A stretch of DNA of 33,575 nt from Planctomycetaceae bacterium (GCA_031289675.1 JAITOZ010000262.1:1-33575); one strand, 5' to 3'; positions 17,047 through 25,808 are shown, counted from the first letter of the stretch. Program-made: numbers and translations. Notes: generated by a model not told the origin, from the letters alone.

Positions 17047-17568
17047 ATGAAACATTTAATCACCATTACACTGCTTATTGTTACACTAATGCTTTCCGGC
17101 TGCGGTCAGAAGCTGCCGCCGGGGATGCCGAAGTTGTACGAAACGGGATTGACGATTACGCAGGACGGTTCCCCGCTGACCAAAGCCAATGTTACGGTCA
17201 TCAGCGGAGATTATTCCAAACTTCCGTATTCCGGCGGCGGTCAAACGGATGCCGGCGGGCAACTCCGTTTGACGACCGAAGGACGCTACCGCGGACTTCC
17301 AGCCGGTCAATATATTGTCACGGTGTCCAAAGTCGAAGGTCCCGACATTGCACTGCCGGCGAAAGTGGTAACCGATGCAGAAATTGCCGAATTTGACAAA
17401 CTAACAGCGGAAATCAGACAGAAGTCCTTCGAGGTCGTCGGCGAAGAATTTGCCGATACCGAAACATCGCCGCTGCGTTTAGAGGTGCCGAAACGGAAAA
17501 CCTCTGTAACGCTGGATGTCAGCCCCAAGGTACAGCGGAAGTTAGCCGTTGATACAACCGAACGATAA
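17047..17568 (+). CDS. Planctomycete lipoprotein with carboxypeptidase-regulatory-like fold
   Basis: 173-aa predicted lipoprotein. The N-terminal MKHLITITLLIVTLMLSGC is a signal peptide with lipobox LSGC, lipidation at Cys19. The mature part has the beta-sandwich pattern GLTITQDGSPLTKANVTVIS, then GGQTDAGGQLRLTT and GLPAGQYIVTVSKV, as in CarboxypepD_reg-like domains. Small lipoproteins of this type commonly follow DUF1559 genes in Planctomycetes and are suspected to work with them at the cell surface; the function is unknown. It is 124 bp downstream of the DUF1559 gene and 58 bp upstream of the next one, so all three may share a transcript. Confidence 0.75.
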   Translation: MKHLITITLLIVTLMLSGCGQKLPPGMPKLYETGLTITQDGSPLTKANVTVISGDYSKLPYSGGGQTDAGGQLRLTTEGRYRGLPAGQYIVTVSKVEGPDIALPAKVVTDAEIAEFDKLTAEIRQKSFEVVGEEFADTETSPLRLEVPKRKTSVTLDVSPKVQRKLAVDTTER

Positions 17569-17626
17569 ACTTCGGCACCGCGTTTGTGCTGCCGAAAAAC
17601 CTTTAACCCTTTTCCCTTTTGAAACA

Positions 17627-18991
17627 ATGAAAAAAACTTGTCCTTCCCGCCGCGGATTTTTACAGCAGTCATTGACAACTGCCGGTGTCCTTTCTGCCGG
17701 TTTGTCTGTTCCGTCTCTGTCCGTGAGCCGGGCAGCGAACGTTTCCGGTTCCGATGTGATCAAAATCGCATTGATTGGAACCGGCGGACGCGGACTCGGC
17801 AGTGTTATCGACCGCTTCGCTGTCGGCGACAACGTGAAACTCGTTGCCGTTGCTGATGTTGCCGAAAGCATTGCCCGCAAAGCCGTTGCGCAACTCCAAA
17901 AAAACGACAATGTCAAAAGCAAAGTCGATGTCCCGCCGGAACGAATCTTCGGCGGATTCGACAGTTACAAAAATGCCGTTGCCGAAGCCGATGTTATTCA
18001 TATCGCTTCACCGCCGGCATTTCACCCCGTCCATTATCTTTACGCCGTTGAACAGGGTAAGCACGTTTTCATTGAAAAGCCCTTCGGTGTTGATGCCGAA
18101 GGATACCGGCGGAGTTTGAAGGCAAACAAAATTGCCGAAGAGAAAGGATTGACCGTTTGTGCCGGTTTTCAACGCCGGCACGAACAAAAGTACCTCGATT
18201 GGATTAGCAAAATTCAGGACGGGTTCGTCGGCGATGTTCTCGAAACCCGCGTCTATTGGAATACGGCGGCGGCAAAAGTCCGCGGTGTCCGCAACGAAGG
18301 CGAGTCGGAAATTAGTTTTCAGGTGCGGGATTGGTATTTCTTTAACTGGCTCAGCGGCGACCATCTGGTCGAACAGCATTGCCATAACATTGATGTCGGC
18401 AACTGGATTCACGGCAAAGGCGACCCGTCAGCGCATCCGGTGATTGCCAGAGGATTAGGCGGACGGCAATTCCGTAAAATCCCTAATGTTCCCTATAACG
18501 AATGCGGCAATTTGTTCGACCATCATTATGTCGAATACGAATATGCCGACGGCACGGTAATGCACAGCCAAAGCCGCCAGATTCCCCGCTGCTGGAATCT
18601 TGTTTCCGAAAAGGTTCTCGGTTCCGCAGGACGCGGACAAATCGGCTGGCTGGAACCGAAAGGGGCAGAACGCTGGCACCTGCCGAAGTACAAAAACGAT
18701 AACGGTTATGTACAGGAACACGTTCATCAGACAGAGGCAATCCGCAGCGGCACGAAACTTCACGACGGCTGGTTTGCGGCAACTTCCACAATGATTGGTA
18801 TAATGGGCGTGCTGGCAACATACAGCGGCAAAGAAATCAAGTGGGACGATGCGGTTGCCAAAGGTAAGACGTTTTTCCCGTACGATAAAGAACTGACGTT
18901 TGACACGCCGTCTCCGGTAATGCCTGATGCAGACGGAAACTACGAACACACCGTTGCCGTACCGGGACTTTTTGAACCCTTTGACAAATAA
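17627..18991 (+). CDS. Tat-exported Gfo/Idh/MocA family oxidoreductase
   Basis: 454 aa from the chosen ATG, which gives MKKTCPSRRGFLQQS, a Tat signal with hydrophobic stretch and AxA-like end (SRAANV); an upstream ATG at 17549 would bury it. Then IKIALIGTGGRGLGS is the NAD(P)-binding G-x-G-x-x-G, VFIEKPFGVDAEGY the E-K-P motif with the catalytic-region Lys, and GDHLVEQHCHNIDVGNW the substrate-side His/Asp helix. Planctomycetes encode many Tat-exported members, probably acting on sugars or glycosides in the periplasm with a tightly bound cofactor. The substrate is unknown. It converges on the catabolic operon, so a link to sulfosugar use is possible but unproven. Confidence 0.85.
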   Translation: MKKTCPSRRGFLQQSLTTAGVLSAGLSVPSLSVSRAANVSGSDVIKIALIGTGGRGLGSVIDRFAVGDNVKLVAVADVAESIARKAVAQLQKNDNVKSKVDVPPERIFGGFDSYKNAVAEADVIHIASPPAFHPVHYLYAVEQGKHVFIEKPFGVDAEGYRRSLKANKIAEEKGLTVCAGFQRRHEQKYLDWISKIQDGFVGDVLETRVYWNTAAAKVRGVRNEGESEISFQVRDWYFFNWLSGDHLVEQHCHNIDVGNWIHGKGDPSAHPVIARGLGGRQFRKIPNVPYNECGNLFDHHYVEYEYADGTVMHSQSRQIPRCWNLVSEKVLGSAGRGQIGWLEPKGAERWHLPKYKNDNGYVQEHVHQTEAIRSGTKLHDGWFAATSTMIGIMGVLATYSGKEIKWDDAVAKGKTFFPYDKELTFDTPSPVMPDADGNYEHTVAVPGLFEPFDK

Positions 18992-19046
18992 CATTTTCAG
19001 GAGTTCTCTATGTCATTCCGCAGTGCAGCAGTACCGCCGTCATCCC

Positions 19047-19083
19047 GCAGATGAACACTGCCGGAACAGCGGTGTTCATCTGC
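19047..19083. terminator. Strong hairpin between convergent genes
   Basis: GCAGATGAACAC pairs perfectly with GTGTTCATCTGC; inside them one G-T and two G-C pairs extend the stem around a loop of about 7 bases. It lies between genes ending at 18991 (plus) and 19153 (minus). There is no U-run on either side, so it may act with Rho, as a transcript stabiliser, or as a bidirectional pause. Confidence 0.55.
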
Positions 19084-19152
19084 AACTTGAAACGGGCGGA
19101 GTATTTTACTTTGCCGCAGAGCCGGCTGTTCCAGTAGTCCGGCAATGAACCG

Positions 19153-19977
19153 TTATATGTTACGGAAAAAGGATACACATTGCTTGACTTCATCAAGATT
19201 GTCCTCCCAGTGATATTCATATTCGATAATCACCGAGACAGCGGTTTTCTCTTCGGACAACAGATGCAGAATGTCTTTCACTTTTCCCTGTCCTGTTCCC
19301 CACGGAACATCGTGCAGGTTTGCCTTGCCGTCCTTGTTGTCGGGAATGTTCAGGTCTTTCAGGTGTATCTCGAAAATCCGCCCTTTCAAATCCTTGACGG
19401 TCTGGAGCGGGTCAAGTCCGCTGCGGATAAAATGTCCGGTATCGGGACAGAAACCAATAAACGGCGTGCAGTTGTCTAAACGTTTCAGCGTTTCCCTGTA
19501 ATCCCAATACTTGTTCGGCTTGGCGTGATTGTGCAGCGAAAAGCGAACCTTGTACTTCTCCGCCCGCTGTGAGACCTCAACGAGGTTTTCAAACGGCGGT
19601 TCGCCCTGCAAACGCTGCAAAGCGAATTCGGCGGCAAAATCGAACTCCTGCGTTGTTCCCTGACAGCCGCCTAACGAAACGGCTTTGACACCGGTTTCCT
19701 GTAACACATCTTTAATGCGTTTGCGTTCTTCGGCGTTCATTGCCGAAGCCCGCTTTTTTTCACCGCCGATGGTGATACCGCCGGCGATTTCGATTTCATT
19801 CACGCCTGCCTGTTTTGTCTTGCGGATTCCTTCATCGAGGTCAAAAAGCCGGAACGTCCACGTTTGCAGCGCAAGCGTTAGATTCGAGGACGGTGCCGCT
19901 GCTGCGTAACACGGCAGCAAAAGTGAACCGGCAGCGATACCGCCGGACGTTAATAAAAATTCTCTGCGATTGGTCAT
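19153..19977 (-). CDS. Tat-exported sugar phosphate isomerase/epimerase-like TIM barrel
   Basis: 274 aa from the ATG at 19977, giving MTNRREFLLTSGG plus a hydrophobic stretch ending YAAAAP, a Tat signal; the longer frame from 20031 would hide it. The body is an AP-endonuclease-2 type TIM barrel (LALQTWTFR, GVNEIEIAGG, ETGVKAVSLGG, RFSLHNHAK, IGFCPDTGHF, EIHLKDLN, VIIEYEY), with His, Asp and Glu at the usual metal positions. The specific reaction is unknown. It is the last gene of the leftward sulfosugar operon, 23 bp after a similar gene. Candidate roles: periplasmic isomerase or epimerase for a sugar released outside the cell, or an unrelated passenger. Confidence 0.8.
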   Translation of the reverse strand: MTNRREFLLTSGGIAAGSLLLPCYAAAAPSSNLTLALQTWTFRLFDLDEGIRKTKQAGVNEIEIAGGITIGGEKKRASAMNAEERKRIKDVLQETGVKAVSLGGCQGTTQEFDFAAEFALQRLQGEPPFENLVEVSQRAEKYKVRFSLHNHAKPNKYWDYRETLKRLDNCTPFIGFCPDTGHFIRSGLDPLQTVKDLKGRIFEIHLKDLNIPDNKDGKANLHDVPWGTGQGKVKDILHLLSEEKTAVSVIIEYEYHWEDNLDEVKQCVSFFRNI

Positions 19978-20000
19978 TTTTTCATTCGGGTTAAGGATTA

Positions 20001-20918
20001 TCAAACGGATTTTTCTAACCGGACATCGCAAATCTGGACAGCGCGGCGGAGCGACTCCATTCCGTTAAGCGGCGTGAACTCGTGAGCAAGGTAGCCGGTA
20101 AAACCGGTTTCGAGAATCGCTTTTACCACGGCGGGATAATAAATCTCCTGCGTGCCGTCAATATCCTTGCGTCCCGGATTACCGGCGGTGTGATAGTGGG
20201 CGATAAAATCTTTGTACTGACGGATATTATTGATGAGGTCGCCTTCGCTGCGCTGAAGATGATAAATATCATAGAGCAGTTTGACCCGCTCGGAGCCGAT
20301 GCGTTTGCATAATTCCGCACCCCAAGCGGTATGGTCTGCCTGATAATCCTTATGGTCTTTACCCAGCAGTTCCATACACAGCGTTACATTATGTTTTTCG
20401 GCAAGGGCAGCGATTTGTTTCAGTCCCTTTGCGCAGTTATTTAATCCTTCTTCGTCTGTCAAAGCGTTTCGGTTGCCGGAAAAGAAAATCAGGTTCGGAA
20501 CTTTCTTTTCGGCAGCAACAGGAATCCAGCGGCTATAAACTTCGATGAGCAGCGGGTGATTTTCCGGGTTATTCCAGCCCTTGGCAATACCGCCGTGTCC
20601 CGGCACGCGTCCCATTGTAACGGTCAGACCGGCAGCGTTGATGATGTCCCATTCCGGCGGGTCGAGCAAATCAATGCCGTGCAAACCGATTCGTTTCGCA
20701 ACGGCAACCGCTTTTTCGATGCCCAGACGATTGACGATGAATCGGGCAGACGCTTGTTTCAGCGGTCCCTTCGGAACGTATTCTTCCAACGTTTCCAGCG
20801 GGTCGGACTGCGGTTTATCGTCCTTCTTTTGCTGCGCATAAAGCGGAACACCAAACGCAGCGGCGGCAAGTAAAGCGGTGCTGCGTAAAAAATCTCTGCG
20901 GATAAAACGTGCGGTCAT
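20001..20918 (-). CDS. Tat-exported hydroxypyruvate-isomerase-like TIM barrel
   Basis: 305 aa. MTARFIRRDFLRSTALL plus an Ala-rich segment ending YAQQ is a Tat signal (RRDFLR). The barrel has HGIDLLDPPEW, TVTMGRVPGHGG, NVTLCMELLG (Glu ligand), VKLLYDIYHLQ (Asp ligand), HYHTAGNPGRKDIDG (His) and YLAHEFTP (Glu), matching the Hyi/xylose-isomerase-like family. Cytoplasmic Hyi interconverts hydroxypyruvate and tartronate semialdehyde; an exported relative with the same ligands probably acts on another substrate. It begins 23 bp after the RpiB-like gene and is very likely co-transcribed with the operon. Confidence 0.8.
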   Translation of the reverse strand: MTARFIRRDFLRSTALLAAAAFGVPLYAQQKKDDKPQSDPLETLEEYVPKGPLKQASARFIVNRLGIEKAVAVAKRIGLHGIDLLDPPEWDIINAAGLTVTMGRVPGHGGIAKGWNNPENHPLLIEVYSRWIPVAAEKKVPNLIFFSGNRNALTDEEGLNNCAKGLKQIAALAEKHNVTLCMELLGKDHKDYQADHTAWGAELCKRIGSERVKLLYDIYHLQRSEGDLINNIRQYKDFIAHYHTAGNPGRKDIDGTQEIYYPAVVKAILETGFTGYLAHEFTPLNGMESLRRAVQICDVRLEKSV

Positions 20919-20941
20919 TATTTGATGATGAGGTTAAAGGG

Positions 20942-21442
20942 TTAATCCAGATATTCAATTTCCCGCTGCACCGGCTTGGTACCGCGGGCAAGCATTTCGT
21001 TATATGCTTCCAGCCAGAAGTTTTTGATTTCCGGTTTCGCATCGGGATTATTCAGGAATTCTGCCTGAATAAAAGCATCGGCGATTTCGCAGGCAAGTTC
21101 CTGTGTAACAATATCTTCGCCGAGACAGAGACAGTTTGCCCCGTTGACGATTCTTGCCAATCGGGCTGTCTTCACGGATTCACTGGCGATTGCCAGCACG
21201 CCGGAAAATTTGTCGATGCCGATTGCCGCTCCCGTTCCGCTGCCGCAAATGTTGATTGCTAATTCGCCTTCCCCTTGAACCAGTGAGTAGGCAACGCGTT
21301 CTCCTATGGACGGGTACTTGGCGAATTTTTCAGTGCTGTAACAGCCGGTATCGACAATCTGATGTCCCTGTTGGGTCAAATGTTTTTTGAGTGTTTCTTT
21401 CAAAGCAAACCCTTTGACGGGCGAACCGATGATGATTTTCAT
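20942..21442 (-). CDS. RpiB/LacAB-family isomerase, candidate sulfoerythrose isomerase (SqwI-like)
   Basis: 166 aa. NICGSGTGAAIG carries Cys66, the general base at the same number as in E. coli RpiB, and FSGVLAI follows as in the family. Other positions differ: the Asp-His of the CDH motif is Ser7-Pro8, the ring-opening His99 is Val, and the phosphate-binding Arg133 and Arg137 are Pro. This fits a substrate that is open-chain and not phosphorylated. In the sulfo-TK pathway an RpiB-family enzyme converts 4-deoxy-4-sulfoerythrose to sulfoerythrulose, which needs no ring opening. The start codon overlaps the stop of the transketolase C-half (ATGA), implying translational coupling. Assignment by context; not ordinary ribose-5-phosphate isomerase. 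Confidence 0.72.
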   Translation of the reverse strand: MKIIIGSPVKGFALKETLKKHLTQQGHQIVDTGCYSTEKFAKYPSIGERVAYSLVQGEGELAINICGSGTGAAIGIDKFSGVLAIASESVKTARLARIVNGANCLCLGEDIVTQELACEIADAFIQAEFLNNPDAKPEIKNFWLEAYNEMLARGTKPVQREIEYLD

Positions 21443-22407
21443 TTTGATTTTCCTTTATTTTGAACGGATTCTTTACAAGCGGAAATGATGTGTTCCGTAT
21501 TGAATCCGTGTTTGTTGAGCAGGTATTCTTCCGAAGCGATTTCACCGAACTTATCGGGAACTCCCAGCCGTTTTAGATAGACGGGATAGTGTTCCGCCAA
21601 GGTCTCGCAAACGGCACCGCCCAAACCGCCGATAATGTTTTGATTTTCAACGGTAACAACCGTCCCCGTTTTTTTTGCCGAGGCAACAACATCTTCAACG
21701 GGAAACGGTTTGATACACGGACAGTGGAGCCAATCAGCGGCAATACCGTCTTTCTGTAACGATAACACGGCGGGACGGGCAAGGTGCGTGGTATAGCCCG
21801 TAGTGATGAGCGTTACAGCATTTCCTTCGGCTAACCGTTTTGCTTTTCCTTCCTCGAAAACATAATCGGCATCAAAGACGGCGGGGTGTTTCATCCGCAG
21901 CAGTTGCAGATACATTCCGCCGTAATGAGCCGCCATAAAATGCAGGACGGCACGCAGTTCAAAGGCATCGCAGGGGCTGAAAATACGTATGTTCGGCATT
22001 GCCCGCATTATGGCTAGGTCTTGAAAACACATATGAGTTCCGCCGTTGGGTCCCTGCGTAATGCCGGGACCTGTACCGACAATTTTAACATTGGTGTCTG
22101 CATACGCAACGCTTATCGTGATTTGGTCATAGATACGGCGGGAGGCAAAGGAGCAGAACGTAGCGCAAAACGGAATCTTTCCTTCAACGGCTAAACCGGC
22201 GGCAAGACCGAGCATATTCGCTTCGGCAACACCGGCATTAATAAAGTTGGCGGGATGTTCTTGCAGCACGAGCGGATTCGTTCCCGATGCTTTACTTAAA
22301 TCGGCTTCTAAACAATACACGTTTTTGTTACGGGAAATCAGTTCGTTTAGAACGTGTCCATAGACAAAACGTAATTCGAGTTCATGAAAATTTTCCGGTA
22401 AGGACAT
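21439..22407 (-). CDS. Transketolase, C-terminal half (sulfo-TK subunit candidate)
   Basis: 322 aa, covering the pyrimidine-binding and C-terminal domains. INAGVAEANMLGLAAGLA contains the Glu that activates thiamine diphosphate; FCATFCSFASRRIYDQI follows. The usual loop G-E-D-G-x-[ST]-H-Q is here GPNGGTHM: the active-site His remains, but the Asp equivalent to E. coli Asp469, which contacts substrate hydroxyls, is Asn. The C-terminal domain ends with VTVENQNIIGGLG. With the N-half it would form a heterotetramer moving two-carbon units from sulfofructose and sulfoerythrulose to glyceraldehyde 3-phosphate. A normal pentose-phosphate transketolase is the alternative; the operon context argues against it. 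Confidence 0.8.
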   Translation of the reverse strand: MSLPENFHELELRFVYGHVLNELISRNKNVYCLEADLSKASGTNPLVLQEHPANFINAGVAEANMLGLAAGLAVEGKIPFCATFCSFASRRIYDQITISVAYADTNVKIVGTGPGITQGPNGGTHMCFQDLAIMRAMPNIRIFSPCDAFELRAVLHFMAAHYGGMYLQLLRMKHPAVFDADYVFEEGKAKRLAEGNAVTLITTGYTTHLARPAVLSLQKDGIAADWLHCPCIKPFPVEDVVASAKKTGTVVTVENQNIIGGLGGAVCETLAEHYPVYLKRLGVPDKFGEIASEEYLLNKHGFNTEHIISACKESVQNKGKSK

Positions 22408-22438
22408 TGTTAATGAGGCAGGGTAAACAGTGTAAGGA

Positions 22439-23299
22439 TTAGTAAGGCAGCGGAAATGCTCCGCCTGTCAGCGAAGCAAGGTATTGATGATGCGTTTCTC
22501 TGTCGGGAATCTTGATGTTATGACTGCCCGGCTGATTTTCGATGAGCGGACAATCCTTTGCTTTAATCGTATGAGCGATAATCATTGTCGGCTTGCCGTT
22601 GTCGAGTGCTTTGGCAAGCGACAGCGTTTTTTCCAGTTCGTCCCAATGGTGTCCGTGTACGTCAAAGACGTTCCAGCCGAACGTTTTCCATTTTTCGCCC
22701 AGCGGTTCGAGGTCAAGCACGTCTGCGGTGAATCCGTCAATCTGCAGTTTATTGTAATCGGTAATGGCAATCAGATTGTCGAGTTTGTGATGCGGAGCGA
22801 ACAGTGCCGCCTCCCAGTTCTGTCCTTCGTTGCTTTCACCGTCTCCGATAATACAGAAAATATGATGTTTTTTTCCGTCCCGTTTGGCAGCAAGTGCCAT
22901 TCCGCTAGCGGCAGAAAGCCCCTGACCGAGTGAACCGGTGGTCATATCAATTCCCGGCACGGTGCGGGCATCGGCGTGAGACGGCAGATTTGTGCCGTCT
23001 GCATTGAGCGTTCCGAGTTCCTGTTTCGGAAAAAAATTCTTATACGCTAACACAACATATAATACCGGTGCGGCGTGTCCTTTGGAAAGCACAAGGCGGT
23101 CGCGGTCTTCCCAGTGCGGATTTTTCGGGTCAATGCTCATCGCCCGCCAATACAGCGTGATGAGAATTTCAACGAGCGACAACGCGCCGCCGAGATGTCC
23201 CGAACCGGAACGGCAAATCATATCCGTAATAACGTAACGTAATTCCGCCGCTAATGCGTCCAATGACGTATCCGGCAGTGTGCTGGATGATGAACTCAT
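22439..23299 (-). CDS. Transketolase, N-terminal half (sulfo-TK subunit candidate)
   Basis: 286 aa, the thiamine diphosphate-binding domain. Visible motifs: SGSGHLGGALS (His near the cofactor), LSKGHAAPVLY, TGSLGQGLSAASG, GDGESNEGQNWEAA (G-D-G metal and pyrophosphate motif) and DYNKLQIDG. It is paired with the C-half after a 31-bp gap. Split transketolases occur widely; in sulfo-TK clusters they are named SqwG and SqwH. It transfers ketol units while producing xylulose 5-phosphate, feeding the pentose phosphate pathway. Confidence 0.82.
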   Translation of the reverse strand: MSSSSSTLPDTSLDALAAELRYVITDMICRSGSGHLGGALSLVEILITLYWRAMSIDPKNPHWEDRDRLVLSKGHAAPVLYVVLAYKNFFPKQELGTLNADGTNLPSHADARTVPGIDMTTGSLGQGLSAASGMALAAKRDGKKHHIFCIIGDGESNEGQNWEAALFAPHHKLDNLIAITDYNKLQIDGFTADVLDLEPLGEKWKTFGWNVFDVHGHHWDELEKTLSLAKALDNGKPTMIIAHTIKAKDCPLIENQPGSHNIKIPDRETHHQYLASLTGGAFPLPY

Positions 23300-23306
23300 A
23301 ATACTC

Positions 23307-24434
23307 CTATAACAATTCTGAATAAAGTTGCTGTAAATCGGATTCGGTAATGGTTTTCGGATTGTTATTCAGCAAGGGGTGAACGCTTTTCTGGACCAGA
23401 ACCGGTAAATCGTCCGGCGTAATACCTGCTTCTTTCAAGGAACAGGGCAATCCGCCGAGCCGTTTGAAACGGGTGATTGTTTCGTTTAATTTTGTAACGG
23501 AATCGAAACCGCAGGAACGGATAAAATGTTCCATTCGTCCGTTCATAAAAGGGGCATTGAGCCGAATTGCCGCTTCCATTGTCAGCGCACACGCCGCACC
23601 GTGCGGTAAATGAAAATGCTGTGACAGCGGAAACGAACAAGCGTGAATGACGGCATTTTTCGGCTGGTGAAACGCAAGTCCGGCAAGCAAGGCAGCATAA
23701 GAGAGTTGCTCTCTGCCGCGAATATCAAGCGGATTTTTCAGGACGGTTTCGAGATGCTGAAAAATAATACGGGCGGATTCTTCGGCAAGAATATCGCAAA
23801 TCGGCTGATGATTTTTCGACCAAAATCCTTCAACGGCGTGACTCAACGCATCCAAAGCAGTTGCGGCGGTTACGGCAAGCGGAACGGATAACGTTAAATC
23901 GGGGTCAACAACGGCTGTCTTCGGGTAAAACAGCGGCGATGCCAGCGGCAATTTAATGTTCTTCTCTTCGTCATCGAGAACGGCAATCGGCGTAACTTCG
24001 GAACCTGTTCCCGCCGTGGTCGGAACCGCAATCATCGGCAAACATTCTCCCGCAACCGGTTTGCCTTCGGAATGAAACGGACGAATGGAACTGTCCGGCT
24101 GTTTTGCCAGAAATGCTGCGGCTTTGGTGCAGTCCAAGACACTGCCGCCGCCGAGAGCAACAACAGCGTCGGCTTGGGATTTCCGCAAAGCGTTTGCCAG
24201 CGCATCAACATTCGCAACCGCAGGATTCGGTTGAATATCCGTAAAAACAAGCACGGGGGCAAGTTGTTCGATGACATTACGGACACTTTCGATTTTCAAC
24301 GCCGATTTACTGACGGCGACTGCAATACGGGACGGCTGCAAACGGCTGACTGCCGCCGGCAAACGGCTCACCGCTCCGCAACCGAAACGGATTTGAACGG
24401 GAATATGAAATGTCCAATGATTCGTGAATGTCAT
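23307..24434 (-). CDS. Iron-type alcohol dehydrogenase, candidate sulfoacetaldehyde reductase (SqwF/SarD-like)
   Basis: 375 aa, group III metal-dependent alcohol dehydrogenase. VVALGGGSVLDCTKA is the NAD loop, AVPTTAGTGSEVTP the family signature, and TALDALSHAVEGF plus HFHLPHGAA carry the Asp and His metal ligands. Known members SarD (Bilophila) and SqwF reduce sulfoacetaldehyde to isethionate with NADH. Here that would re-oxidise NADH and make the substrate for the divergently encoded glycyl radical enzyme. Its 3' end is 7 bp before the transketolase N-half start; its start overlaps the MFS gene stop by 4 bp. Substrate is inferred from context. Confidence 0.78.
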   Translation of the reverse strand: MTFTNHWTFHIPVQIRFGCGAVSRLPAAVSRLQPSRIAVAVSKSALKIESVRNVIEQLAPVLVFTDIQPNPAVANVDALANALRKSQADAVVALGGGSVLDCTKAAAFLAKQPDSSIRPFHSEGKPVAGECLPMIAVPTTAGTGSEVTPIAVLDDEEKNIKLPLASPLFYPKTAVVDPDLTLSVPLAVTAATALDALSHAVEGFWSKNHQPICDILAEESARIIFQHLETVLKNPLDIRGREQLSYAALLAGLAFHQPKNAVIHACSFPLSQHFHLPHGAACALTMEAAIRLNAPFMNGRMEHFIRSCGFDSVTKLNETITRFKRLGGLPCSLKEAGITPDDLPVLVQKSVHPLLNNNPKTITESDLQQLYSELL

Positions 24435-25807
24435 TGCAGTAATTCCTGTCCTTTCGTTTCTTGGGCAAAAAACAGTACAGCGATGCCGAACAGATAGAGA
24501 ACGCTTAAATAGGCAGCCGCCGTCAGCAGCGGAACACCTTGCGTTTGAATCCAGCCCGTCAGGAACAAAACAGGAACTGCCAAAAGCCGACCAGCGTTAA
24601 AACAAAATCCGGTGCCGGTGCCGCGTAAACGTGTCGGATACAGTTCGGGAAAATATACGGCATAACCGGCGTGCATTCCTGCCGTGAGAAAACCGAACAC
24701 GGGCAGCAAAAACAGCAGCGGCGTTGTCGTATGAACGCATTGAAAAACAAGTACGGCAATCAGAAAACTGCCGATGTGATAAACGAGGAAGGTATTTTTC
24801 CGACCGATTTTTTGGGAAAGCGGACCGAAATACACCTGACCGATACCCAGCCCGACCGTTACGAGAAACATACCGAGCATTTCCCAGCGTTTGAGAATAC
24901 TTTGTTTTTCCTGCGGCGTGATTTCTATCACGTTATCGGCTTCGAGTTGCGTTTGAGCGGTGCGGTACAAAGCATCTTTTCCGTAGATATGGACACCCCA
25001 GAATGTTGCCATTCCGATTGCCGCTAACAGCACGCCGACCGTAGTAGAACGCAAAAACGGTTTGGAAAACAATTCACGGACAACGCCGGTTTGTTGAGCG
25101 GAGTCCTCGGCGGCACGTTTTTTCGCTTCTTTCCAATTTTCCGGTTCCTGCAAAAACATTCGGACGAAGATGATTAACACCGCCGGTACTAAACCGAAGG
25201 CAAAACCGAGCCGCCACGGCAGCGATTCCGGTTCGGCAAATGATTGCGTCCAGCGGAACAGCGGACTGTATGCCCATTGAGCCGCGGCGGGATTGGCTAT
25301 CAAAAGTGTTCCAACCGCAACGGCAAGCAAAGTGCCTAAAACACCGGAGGCGTGAAAAATACTACCGGCGTGAGCGCGGGCTTTGCCCGGAAACACTTCG
25401 GCAACAAACGCTGAAGCAATCGCCCATTCGCCGCCGACTCCTAACGCTACGAAAAACCGCAGAACAGCAAGGTGATACCACTGCTGCGAAAATGCGGACA
25501 TCCAGGTAAAGAACGAATAAAAGAGAATGGTGAACGCCATCGTTCTTTTTCGTCCGAATTTATCGCTTAACATTCCGAAGATAATCCCGCCCAGCGCACC
25601 GCCGACCAGAAACATTCCCAGAGCGATATTATTATAGAGCGGGATATTCTTTTGACTGTCTGCCGAAACAAGCGAAGGCATCGCCTCCCGCATACTGGCA
25701 ACGAAAATCTGCCCTTCAAACGTATCAAAAAGCCAGCCCGTCAATGCGATGAGCAGGACGAACCATTGATAACGTGTGATTCCTGAATACCAGCGTTCTT
25801 GTAACAT
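24431..25807 (-). CDS. MFS transporter, probable sulfosugar or sulfonate permease
   Basis: 458 aa with about twelve hydrophobic helices. The loop 2-3 motif is GMLSDKFGRKRTMA and the second half has a weaker copy (GPLSQKIGRKNT), typical of metabolite:H+ symporters of the major facilitator superfamily. A cytoplasmic insertion with KRAAEDSAQQ lies between helices 6 and 7. Being in the operon between a putative glycosidase and the reductase, it most likely imports sulfoquinovose or its glycerol glycoside. Export of isethionate is less likely because the locus also encodes an isethionate lyase. It is distinct from YihO-type (GPH) sulfosugar carriers by motif. Confidence 0.75.
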   Translation of the reverse strand: MLQERWYSGITRYQWFVLLIALTGWLFDTFEGQIFVASMREAMPSLVSADSQKNIPLYNNIALGMFLVGGALGGIIFGMLSDKFGRKRTMAFTILFYSFFTWMSAFSQQWYHLAVLRFFVALGVGGEWAIASAFVAEVFPGKARAHAGSIFHASGVLGTLLAVAVGTLLIANPAAAQWAYSPLFRWTQSFAEPESLPWRLGFAFGLVPAVLIIFVRMFLQEPENWKEAKKRAAEDSAQQTGVVRELFSKPFLRSTTVGVLLAAIGMATFWGVHIYGKDALYRTAQTQLEADNVIEITPQEKQSILKRWEMLGMFLVTVGLGIGQVYFGPLSQKIGRKNTFLVYHIGSFLIAVLVFQCVHTTTPLLFLLPVFGFLTAGMHAGYAVYFPELYPTRLRGTGTGFCFNAGRLLAVPVLFLTGWIQTQGVPLLTAAAYLSVLYLFGIAVLFFAQETKGQELLQ

Positions 25808-25808
25808 T

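Noticed and set aside
19010-19054. 14-codon frame MSFRSAAVPPSSRR after a Shine-Dalgarno-like AGGAG
   Set aside because: Very short and runs into the hairpin at 19047; no evidence that it is translated.
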